Part shown: positions 52,762-60,067 of the stretch, piece after piece
Numbering within the stretch: position 1 is the first letter of the stretch
Layout of the letters: every line of letters begins with the position of its first letter
Source: Pseudofulvibacter geojedonensis
GTDB lineage: Bacteria; Bacteroidota; Bacteroidia; Flavobacteriales; Flavobacteriaceae
Length of the DNA stretch: 64,000 nt
Direction of reading: 5' to 3'
Assembly: GCF_042675745.1 (NCBI RefSeq)
Contig: NZ_JBHTJM010000002.1
Coordinates: 372,001 to 436,000, forward strand
Program-made: the position numbers and the translations under genes
Notes under the pieces: model-generated
Database searches by the model: none
What the model was told of the DNA's origin: nothing
Seen by the model: only the letters and a program-made list of their open reading frames with translations

Positions 52762-54237
52762 TTATAACTTCAGTACTCTCTTAGTAATAACATTATCTTT
52801 TCTAAAGATTTTCAAAAAATAAACTCCCGATGCCTCATTCAATTTAAATTGTATATACTTATCTACAATTGGCAGGCTTTTAACAAATCTACCCATAAAA
52901 TCAAACACTTGAATTCTGCCATTGAGCAGCTTATCATTTTCTATTAAAAGATTAACTATATCTGAAGTTGGGTTCGAATACACTATAATGCTATTGGTTA
53001 CTTCTTCTTCATCTACTGATAAAACATCTATAGTAACATCTTCTACATTTGACTGTCCTGATTCATTAAAGGATCTATCTAAGGCTGTTACATAATAAGA
53101 ATACAATCCTGTTCCCACAGTATTATCTACATAATTATTAGTTCTTAAGCCTGAAACCAACTCCGTATAAGCCTCATTATTGGTAGAACGATAAACAGTA
53201 TACGTATCAAATGCTTCATCTGCAGAAGCATCCCAATTTAACGATACTCCCTCATTTTGTTCAATTGCCACAAGATTGGTTAAAGAATTAGGAGCTATAT
53301 CATCTATAGTCATAAAAAAATAATCATTAGCTAAAGTTGAGCTGCCCTCATAAACCTCATAACCTGCTTGAATTGACTTAATCCATAATGATGGTTCTGC
53401 TACCTTTTCATTGGCCAAATTGAGTTCATCTTGTGTTAGTGTTAAATATTGTATATAATCTTTAGTGCAATCTATAAACAATTTTAAGGAATGATCTAAA
53501 TTAGGAATAGGGTTTTCATTATCTATTGGTATAAACTTAATATGAACCTTGTTGTTTTTATGTTCTTTTGGGTGACCTTCCGGATAGTCGAAAAACTTAT
53601 AACGTACGGCCCAACTATAAGCTACTCCGTTTATATACAAAACAAAGGGTTTTATACTATTATCGGTATTTCGAGCAAAATACCAATAACGTCCACCTGG
53701 ATTCGCTAAATCTGTAAAACTGTCTTGTTGATAGCTAATATGCTGTATTACCAAGTCATAATCTCTGTTAGTAGCAACAGGTGCAGATGTTTCTGATCCG
53801 CTATCGAAAATAACGTTGATTGTGGCCCACCATTTATCGTCTGCATCATTAGCATTTGTTTGACTCGTTTTCCAGTTAATTCTCAAGTTATGAGCTAAAT
53901 CTTGAATTTGTATTGGCATACCACAAACCGATCTATTCCCTGGATAGTATACTCCACCAACCTTAAAACCACCAATACCTCCATTTGGATATCCATCAAA
54001 ACTAGTTCCACCCTGATTGGTATAATTAATACTAAATGCTGCCCCTTTAGTATCGATTTCAGACGGATTATAGGTCATTGGCGAATTCTCATCGTGCAAT
54101 GGATTTGTTAATCCGTAATTATGATTGGGTTTAATCATTGTGTTTTGGCTGGCTACTGTAGTAACTTGGGCTAAAGTAATTTGAACACATGCAATATTTA
54201 AAAGTATTGCATAGCTAAATAGATCAATGTATTTCAT
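52762..54237 (-). CDS. GH12-like / fibronectin III protein with T9SS sorting domain
   Basis: 491 residues with an N-terminal signal (FSYAILLNIACVQITLAQ). Residues ~65-315 resemble glycoside hydrolase family 12: CGMPIQIQDLAHNLRINWKT, WWATINVIFD, RDYDLVIQ, SLKLFIDCTKDY and the strongly GH12-like WIKSIQAGYEVYEGSSTL. The expected acid/base Glu is Glu294; the expected nucleophile position holds Asp161. A fibronectin type III domain (~317-405) follows, and a T9SS type A sorting domain (~418-491; VYSNPTSDIVNL, VFDFMGRFVKS, SGVYFLKIF). Likely a surface glycan-binding or glycan-cleaving protein. Paralogue of the gene at 57139. The GH12 assignment is by eye. Confidence 0.8.
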   Translation of the reverse strand: MKYIDLFSYAILLNIACVQITLAQVTTVASQNTMIKPNHNYGLTNPLHDENSPMTYNPSEIDTKGAAFSINYTNQGGTSFDGYPNGGIGGFKVGGVYYPGNRSVCGMPIQIQDLAHNLRINWKTSQTNANDADDKWWATINVIFDSGSETSAPVATNRDYDLVIQHISYQQDSFTDLANPGGRYWYFARNTDNSIKPFVLYINGVAYSWAVRYKFFDYPEGHPKEHKNNKVHIKFIPIDNENPIPNLDHSLKLFIDCTKDYIQYLTLTQDELNLANEKVAEPSLWIKSIQAGYEVYEGSSTLANDYFFMTIDDIAPNSLTNLVAIEQNEGVSLNWDASADEAFDTYTVYRSTNNEAYTELVSGLRTNNYVDNTVGTGLYSYYVTALDRSFNESGQSNVEDVTIDVLSVDEEEVTNSIIVYSNPTSDIVNLLIENDKLLNGRIQVFDFMGRFVKSLPIVDKYIQFKLNEASGVYFLKIFRKDNVITKRVLKL

Positions 54238-54522
54238 TATGAATTATATTTTTGAGAATAATAGTCTTGATAATACTTTTGAAAAGTTTCTTTTATTTTA
54301 AAATAATTAGGTTATTCATTACACATAAGCTTTTAATCTAGTAAATCTAACTCAACAATTGGTATTTCCTTAAATAAATGAGGATACTTGGGTTGTAGCA
54401 AATATTTATCTTATAAAAGTGAAGTAAGCCTTACTACTAAAATTAGTCCAATGCTAAAAAATATATTTAAAGTGTATAATAATTTATAAATAAGGGGTTA
54501 ATTGTAAACTAAAAGTATGACA

Positions 54523-56685
54523 CTATTTTACTATGAATTTTAAATTTTTAACATTAGTTTTTATAATATAAACACCTTGAGTTAAGTGTTGTGCTGTAAA
54601 AAAATATCCATCATTTACTCTAATAATATTTTTATAATCTATTTTTTTTCCTAGGAAATTGAAAACCTCTATTGAATCAATATCAATATTAGTCTTTAGT
54701 TTAAATTGACCATTATTAGGGTTCGGAATTATTTTTATTTCATTTTGTTGATCAATAAAAAATAAATCTACATCTAATGGAGCTTCAATTGTTAACCTTA
54801 ATACTTTATCTCCTGCCACGTTAGTTGCTATTGTTAATGTATAATTCTCTGGGGTAAAACCTTCAAATAAAACCCTATCAAATAAATCTCCTGTATTATT
54901 TGTAACAATAGAACTAGCAGACATTAAATCGAAAGTATCTCCTGTTTGAGGGGTGAAGTTTTCAAAGTCAATTAATATATCTCCATCTAAAGTAAAATCG
55001 TTGTCATAACCATTAATTAATGTATTCGAATCATTTTTAATTTGACATACGGTTAACCAATCTGATTGGAAGACTTGATCCTGCTTAATTTCACTATCTC
55101 CCCACCTAATTCTCTCATATTCGCTGCCAGAGCTATTAAGGTAATTAGTAGCTATACTTTCATACCAAGTATAATATACTTCATTAAGGCGAAATTCTTG
55201 AGTTGATGGTGATTCTGTATCAATTTTCCAGTCTCCATTAACTACATCAAAATCAATAGTATGATAATTAGCTGCCATATTCCCGAAATCTGTAAAAACA
55301 GTTTCATTATTACTAATTCCATCATTTATACCTGGAATATTATCTAAAATAGTCTGTGTTAATTTAAGATGATCTAGATTAAAATCATCAGGACTAACCG
55401 TTACATTAAAACCAGTAGCTTTTTGATCTAATTCATCTAAAACTACTGTAGAAACTCCCGTTGAACTAGGGAGGTTAAGAGTGGGATTAATTCTAAAGTT
55501 TCCAGCTGTAGGATTAACAAATAATTGCCCATTAGTTAATCTAGTTAATCCAGATTGTGAAGGCGGCTTTATTTTACCATCCATAGCGTAATTACCAGAA
55601 ACATCTGGAGTTCCTCCTGTATTATTAGTTTGCTCAACTGCTTTATCTATTTCTATTGCAGAGATACCTACTACTGTTTGTGCTGCATTATTATGGCATT
55701 TAAAATTTGTAAATTGAGGCGTGTTTGTATCTCCTTGTTTGTCAGTAATTCCATCAGCATTTGCTCCATATGCATATATACTATTATGGCTTACTTCTAG
55801 GTTAGGTGTACTTTTTAATCTTATGTGATCTACAGAACCAAAAGCTACAACATTGTTTTTAATTCTTGCACTCATGTGTTCTTGGTTTCCGTCTGTATCT
55901 TTAGGGTCATCAATAAGAATAGATTTGCCTTCGTCTATAACCATTTCAATAAATCCTTTTTTAGGAACCCAAGAGTATATTCGTTGTTCTACGTTAAAAA
56001 TCATATTTTCATTAATATCCCAGCGATATAGACCATTAACATCATTATCAAAATACTCTTGACCTTTCTGCTGTCTCATAATTCCATGTCCTCCAGAAAG
56101 TGAAGTTTTGGCAATATTTTTAATAATATTTCCTTTAACTACAATATAGCGACCATCTCTAATTTCTATACCTTTCTGGTACCAATCGTGAATGTAATTA
56201 TCTTCAATATTAATATTGTGTCCATCTAATAAAATAGCTAAACCTCCATTTCTAGCAATAGAATCATCACCCCAAAAAGCTTGAGCTACTATTGACCAAT
56301 AATCTAACACATCTGTTTTACCGTAAAGTTCTAGTCCTTGTAAATTAATATAGCTTGAAGCTTCATCAAACTCAAACCCTTTTCTCCCTGTAAATGTTAA
56401 TTTAACACCATTTTCAGACTGAGGTTTAATCGTTACAGTGGTAGATGTAGTAGCAGCTGTATTGATGAAAACACTATTGCTTCCCATATCGTAACTACCA
56501 TTAATAATAATTACATTTCCTCCTCCTCCAGCTTCAACTAAATCTACTGTTGATGATATATCATTATAAGGATTTGCTAAACTACCATTGGCACTTACAT
56601 TTGAAGGAGCATCTGGCTGAACATATAAATTTATTTGAGCATACGTGCTAAAGGAAAATAAAAATGTGAATAAAAAGCATCTCAT
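54523..56685 (-). CDS. Right-handed parallel beta-helix protein with T9SS sorting domain
   Basis: 720 residues from ATG 56685; a longer frame opens at a TTG (56748) that coincides with a -33 promoter element and is rejected. Signal peptide MRCFLFTFLFSFSTYAQ. Residues ~20-400 show PbH1-type repeats (INLQGLELYG, INIEDNYIHDWY, IVVKGNIIKNI, ARIKNNVVAFGS, LEVSHNSIYAYG) as in polysaccharide lyase family 6 and pectate-lyase-like proteins; I cannot place catalytic residues. The last ~75 residues are a T9SS type A sorting domain (IIPNPNNGQFKLKT, TQGVYIIKT, KFIVK). Probably polysaccharide-targeted. Confidence 0.83.
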   Translation of the reverse strand: MRCFLFTFLFSFSTYAQINLYVQPDAPSNVSANGSLANPYNDISSTVDLVEAGGGGNVIIINGSYDMGSNSVFINTAATTSTTVTIKPQSENGVKLTFTGRKGFEFDEASSYINLQGLELYGKTDVLDYWSIVAQAFWGDDSIARNGGLAILLDGHNINIEDNYIHDWYQKGIEIRDGRYIVVKGNIIKNIAKTSLSGGHGIMRQQKGQEYFDNDVNGLYRWDINENMIFNVEQRIYSWVPKKGFIEMVIDEGKSILIDDPKDTDGNQEHMSARIKNNVVAFGSVDHIRLKSTPNLEVSHNSIYAYGANADGITDKQGDTNTPQFTNFKCHNNAAQTVVGISAIEIDKAVEQTNNTGGTPDVSGNYAMDGKIKPPSQSGLTRLTNGQLFVNPTAGNFRINPTLNLPSSTGVSTVVLDELDQKATGFNVTVSPDDFNLDHLKLTQTILDNIPGINDGISNNETVFTDFGNMAANYHTIDFDVVNGDWKIDTESPSTQEFRLNEVYYTWYESIATNYLNSSGSEYERIRWGDSEIKQDQVFQSDWLTVCQIKNDSNTLINGYDNDFTLDGDILIDFENFTPQTGDTFDLMSASSIVTNNTGDLFDRVLFEGFTPENYTLTIATNVAGDKVLRLTIEAPLDVDLFFIDQQNEIKIIPNPNNGQFKLKTNIDIDSIEVFNFLGKKIDYKNIIRVNDGYFFTAQHLTQGVYIIKTNVKNLKFIVK

Positions 56686-56996
56686 TATTTTGTGAATTAA
56701 ACCGTTAAATACTTCGCAAAGTATGGCCTTTTCCTCATGTTTTTTCAATTTAGTGAGTTTTTAGTGATTTAATTTTAAGATTTTTCGTCTAAAAACTAGG
56801 TTACTCGAGAATATATTACTCATAAGAGAGATGTTTACCTAAGATACCTCTCACATCTTTAAGTTTTAAAATCTATAATTTATACTTTTATTACTTTCTA
56901 CATACCCTCTATAAAATATAATCGATTTAAAAACCTATACGTTTTCAAAAACAAATCTTTAGTACTTTGCTTAAAATACTGAATGATAAAACAAAG
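56686..56996. other. Promoter-containing intergenic region upstream of the beta-helix gene
   Basis: 311 nt. Minus-strand promoter candidate for the beta-helix gene: TTG at 56748-56746, a 22-nt spacer, TACTTTG at 56723-56717 (one base short of TAnnTTTG). The -7 region overlaps a palindrome ATACTT-TGCG-AAGTAT. Upstream is the 18-nt motif at 56752-56769. The remainder is AT-rich with nothing recognised. Confidence 0.5.
56752..56769 (+). promoter_or_regulatory. Shared 18-nt motif, copy 1
   Basis: AGTGAGTTTTTAGTGATT. It contains a direct repeat GTGA spaced 11 nt apart, one helical turn. The exact sequence recurs in opposite orientation at 58758-58775, and a 13/15 match lies at 59889-59903. It lies just upstream of the candidate promoter of the beta-helix gene. 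Confidence 0.5.
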
Positions 56997-57162
56997 TCAT
57001 ATAATATCTTTATAACTAGTTCCAGATCTAACATAGCTATCTGCTTCTGTATTAATTGAAGTACTTGTGCATGTAGCTGTTGTTACTGAGCTTGAGGTAA
57101 CTCCTAACGAGTGTATGTTTGCTTTGTAAGCATCAACTTTAAACGTATAGTTTGTATTGCCC
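56997..57162 (-). pseudogene. Frameshifted 3' remnant of the GH12-like/FN3 gene
   Basis: After the frame of the 57139-58665 gene breaks near 57160, the other frame continues the same FN3 domain without pause (GNTNYTFKVDAYKANIHS, then VTTATCTST) and enters a motif typical of DNRLRE domains (TEADSYVRSGTSYKD) before a stop at 56997. The rest of the DNRLRE domain and any sorting domain are missing. Confidence 0.65.
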
Positions 57163-58665
57163 TAACCCCGTTACCGTACAAGATGTTGCGTTAGCTGCAG
57201 TTCTTAATACTTCAGTATAGGTTGTGCCGTCGGTACTTTTTCTTATTCTAAAACCATCTTCATTGTTAGAGTTATCTGTCCATGTTAAACTTACCTGAGA
57301 ACAATTGGTTGTTGAAGCTGTTGCTGATAGGTTACTAGGTTCTGCATTCGGTGCATCTCCTAGTTGTATAGTTAATTTTGTAGATTTATCGGATTCATTA
57401 TAAGAGTGATCTTTTATAGTTACATAATAAATGTACTTTGTTCCATCAATAATATCTGTATCTGTAAAGCTATTGGTTGTGAGGTTGGTTGAAATTACGG
57501 TATAAGTTTCTTCGTTGTCTGTAGACCTATAAACGGAATATATATCTCTTTCATTTGCAGATTCATTGGTAGCAGTCCAGCTTAAATCAACTTTATCATA
57601 CACTCCATCACTATCACTATCAACCTTAATGGCCGTAAACCCTGTTAACGTATTTGGTTTTGTGTTGTCTATTGTTGTTAAGAAATGTACGTTTTCTAGT
57701 GTAGATTCTCCTGAATAGATTTCGTATCCAGCTGTTAGTGATTTAATCCATAAAGTATCTGTAGCAATTTTTTTTTGGGCTAGTGTTGTTTCTGATTCGG
57801 TTAATCTAGCATATTGCATATAGTCTTTAGAACAGTCTATAAAAGCTTTTAGCGAATGATTAAAGCGTGGTATAGGCGAATTATTTTTCTCTGGTATAAA
57901 TTTTACATGAACTTTATCATTTTTATGATAATCGTCATGGCCACTAGGGTAATTAAAAAATTTGTAGCGTACAGCCCATTTGTATTCAGTTCCGTTAAGA
58001 AAAAGCGAAAAGTATTTTGTAGAATTATCACTATTTTTGGCAAATTTCCAATAGCGACCACTTGTATTGGTTAGATTTTCAAAATCATCTTGTTTATAAC
58101 TTACATTTTGTATTACTAAATCGTAATCTCTATTATCAGAAACTGGTTCTGCATTTTCGTCTCCTGCGTCAAAAATAACGTTGATTGTTGCCCACCACTT
58201 ATCTTCTTCATTTACATCAGTGGTTTCTGTATCGTCAGAATCATTTGCATTGGTTTGATTTGTTTCCCATTTAATTCTTAGTGAATGTGTTAAATCTTTA
58301 ATTTGTACAGGCATTCCACAAGCACTTTTAACTCCTGAGCTATAAGTACCATTAGATTTATAACCACCAATAGCTCCTGAAACATAACCATCAAAATCGC
58401 TTTCACCATCACTGTTAGTATAATAAAACTTGAAAGCAGCACCATATTTGCTTATAGTATCTTTATGATCTATAAAAGTCATAATATCATAATCTGTATA
58501 ATCAGTATCTTCATCAGCTTTAATCACAGGATTATTTAATCCAAAATTATGACTGCTTTTAATGGTTGTTTTCTTTTTTCTTACAGTATCTAAATCTATT
58601 GTTGTCTGCCCGAGAACTACTTGAACTAAACAAAATAAAATAGTTGTTGATAATATTCTTTTCAT
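57139..58665 (-). CDS. GH12-like / fibronectin III secreted protein, truncated by frameshift
   Basis: 508 residues with signal peptide MKRILSTTILFCLVQVVLGQ. It is a paralogue of the gene at 52762: GH12-like region ~75-330 with CGMPVQIKDLTHSLRIKWET, RDYDLVIQ (Asp182 in the nucleophile position) and WIKSLTAGYEIYSGESTL (Glu315), then two FN3 domains (~335-425 and ~430-508). The second FN3 stops abruptly at TVTGLGQYKLYV; the missing strands are present in another frame just downstream (56997-57162). The protein thus lacks the T9SS sorting domain its paralogue has and probably cannot be anchored normally. Assembly error is an alternative cause. Confidence 0.75.
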   Translation of the reverse strand: MKRILSTTILFCLVQVVLGQTTIDLDTVRKKKTTIKSSHNFGLNNPVIKADEDTDYTDYDIMTFIDHKDTISKYGAAFKFYYTNSDGESDFDGYVSGAIGGYKSNGTYSSGVKSACGMPVQIKDLTHSLRIKWETNQTNANDSDDTETTDVNEEDKWWATINVIFDAGDENAEPVSDNRDYDLVIQNVSYKQDDFENLTNTSGRYWKFAKNSDNSTKYFSLFLNGTEYKWAVRYKFFNYPSGHDDYHKNDKVHVKFIPEKNNSPIPRFNHSLKAFIDCSKDYMQYARLTESETTLAQKKIATDTLWIKSLTAGYEIYSGESTLENVHFLTTIDNTKPNTLTGFTAIKVDSDSDGVYDKVDLSWTATNESANERDIYSVYRSTDNEETYTVISTNLTTNSFTDTDIIDGTKYIYYVTIKDHSYNESDKSTKLTIQLGDAPNAEPSNLSATASTTNCSQVSLTWTDNSNNEDGFRIRKSTDGTTYTEVLRTAANATSCTVTGLGQYKLYV

Positions 58666-58757
58666 CTAATTGTATCTTTAGTTATTAATAATGATAACAA
58701 AACTACACTAGACCTTAAACCAAAAACATGATATGTATCAGTAAATCAACTATTTAC

Positions 58758-58775
58758 AATCACTAAAAACTCACT
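58758..58775 (-). promoter_or_regulatory. Shared 18-nt motif, copy 2
   Basis: Reverse complement of the 56752-56769 sequence, an exact 18-nt match. It lies about 95 nt upstream of the truncated GH12-like gene. The two copies are inverted relative to each other and enclose that gene. Confidence 0.5.
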
Positions 58776-58921
58776 TTTCATCATTAAACGTTGTTATTTT
58801 TAATATTAAACAACTAGAATCATTTTATACTGCTCCTATTTATTCTTTGAATTTATTGATATTTAGATGAACCAATAGGTTGAACCACCATACTAACTAA
58901 TCATATATCAATAAATTAACA

Positions 58922-58955
58922 TAAAAAATAAGGCTTCAATATATATTGAAGCCTA
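58922..58955 (-). terminator. Terminator downstream of the small secreted-protein gene
   Basis: Perfect 24-nt palindrome with arms AGGCTTCAATAT/ATATTGAAGCCT (58931-58954); on minus it is followed by TATTTTTTAT. It lies ~205 nt after the stop at 59160, leaving room for a tiny gene in between. Confidence 0.8.
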
Positions 58956-58991
58956 TTTTACCCAATTATAACTGATTTAGTAAACAGCTAA

Positions 58992-59063
58992 TTATTTACA
59001 ACAATACCCGACTTTGTTATAATATTTGGGATTTGGGGCTTCATTTAGCTTATTATTACTCAC
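58992..59063 (-). CDS. Possible 23-residue peptide with C-terminal Cys-Cys
   Basis: GTG-initiated ORF between the secreted-protein gene and its terminator; the sequence ends APNPKYYNKVGYCCK. No ATG is in frame, and the frame opens ten codons upstream. Its position inside the transcript and composition (Pro, Tyr, paired Cys) are suggestive, but a chance ORF of this length is quite possible. No modification enzyme gene is nearby. Confidence 0.2.
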   Translation of the reverse strand: MSNNKLNEAPNPKYYNKVGYCCK

Positions 59064-59159
59064 CTTATTACATTTAACTTAATCGTATTTAAAAAATAAT
59101 CATTAACACTTTACAGTTGATTCTTATTAATCTAACACAATATAACTTTGCACATTTTC

Positions 59160-59780
59160 TTAAAAAACCACAGTTGTTACTTTAGCGTCAGAAAAAGCAC
59201 AATTCATCTCAAATGTAAAATCCACATTGCCACTAACTGTAGCGTCAATCCACAAAAAAGTAGCAAAAGGAGTTTTATCATTCACACCAGGAACTTCTTT
59301 TTCTACGAACATAGTAGTTACAGGCTTGTATATTTTAACAGTATTATTATAGTCAATATCTTTTCTAAGATTTCTTCCATTCACAACAACTTCTAACAAA
59401 AAAAGTATTTTATCACCTACTTTTATATCATTAACAGTAAATGTATACAAGTTTGTTGTATAGCCGCCTCCATTAAAGTTTGTATGATTGGTTACACCAT
59501 CTCCTGAGACTGTTTCATCTATTCCATCTCTTAATGTGAAATTTTGAATTTTTGGTTGTACACCAATACAATCCCATAGTGTTCCATTATAAAACTCCAT
59601 ACATTTATTAACACTATTATACCTAATCGTGCCTTCTACATCATTTCCTACAGCAGTTTCATTTGCTATTTCTACCCATCCGTTCACATCTAATTGATTT
59701 GATGGAGTTGTTGTTCCTATACCTACTTGAGCAAATAAAAAAAGGGGAGTAATTAGTATTGAATAAAATACGGTTTTCAT
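59160..59780 (-). CDS. Small secreted protein with tail-fibre-type N-terminus
   Basis: 206 residues with signal peptide MKTVFYSILITPLFLFAQ, then VGIGTTTPSNQLDVNGWVEI, the same opening as the 1547-residue tail-fibre-like protein. A short GTIRYNSVNKCMEFYNGTLWDCIG block follows, common in flavobacterial surface proteins. The remaining ~125 residues are beta-rich and unrecognised. No sorting domain is present. It is divergent from the TPR-LuxR regulator at 60068 and preceded by a copy of the shared motif. Confidence 0.75.
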   Translation of the reverse strand: MKTVFYSILITPLFLFAQVGIGTTTPSNQLDVNGWVEIANETAVGNDVEGTIRYNSVNKCMEFYNGTLWDCIGVQPKIQNFTLRDGIDETVSGDGVTNHTNFNGGGYTTNLYTFTVNDIKVGDKILFLLEVVVNGRNLRKDIDYNNTVKIYKPVTTMFVEKEVPGVNDKTPFATFLWIDATVSGNVDFTFEMNCAFSDAKVTTVVF

Positions 59781-59888
59781 AAATAATATAATTTTGGGAT
59801 TAATAAATTAGTTTAGTTAAACAGCAAACACCTAACTAAATCTTTGGCAATATTAAATTCTTTCCTCAGAATTATAGCCTCAAAAAAG

Positions 59889-59903
59889 TCACTTAAAACT
59901 CAA
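59889..59903 (-). promoter_or_regulatory. Shared motif, degenerate copy 3
   Basis: Plus strand TCACTTAAAACTCAA, 13 of 15 identical to TCACTAAAAACTCAC at 58760-58774 and in the same orientation relative to its gene. It lies ~110 nt upstream of the small secreted-protein gene, in the divergent region shared with the regulator. Confidence 0.4.
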
Positions 59904-60067
59904 TATACAATGCAAAAAAATCATTGATATATCAATCAAACAATGTATTTTGTATTTTTTGTAGTACTTATTCTACTTTAACAAACCTCTGAATATAAAA
60001 TCTATATGGTTAAAGTAATTTTATTGTATTAATTTTTAATAAATTTGTTACTACATCTACCTTTGCG

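Larger units (their letters stand above)
58666..59159. other. Intergenic region with motif, terminator and tiny ORF
   Basis: 494 nt. From left: a -7-like TAGTTTTG on minus near 58705 for the GH12-like gene, the shared 18-nt motif (58758-58775), a terminator (58922-58955), and a 23-codon minus-strand ORF (58992-59063). The rest is AT-rich. Confidence 0.5.

Noticed and set aside
56746..56748. Upstream TTG start for the beta-helix protein (adds 21 residues)
   Set aside because: It coincides with a -33 promoter element, and the added residues would bury the signal peptide; ATG 56685 is better.
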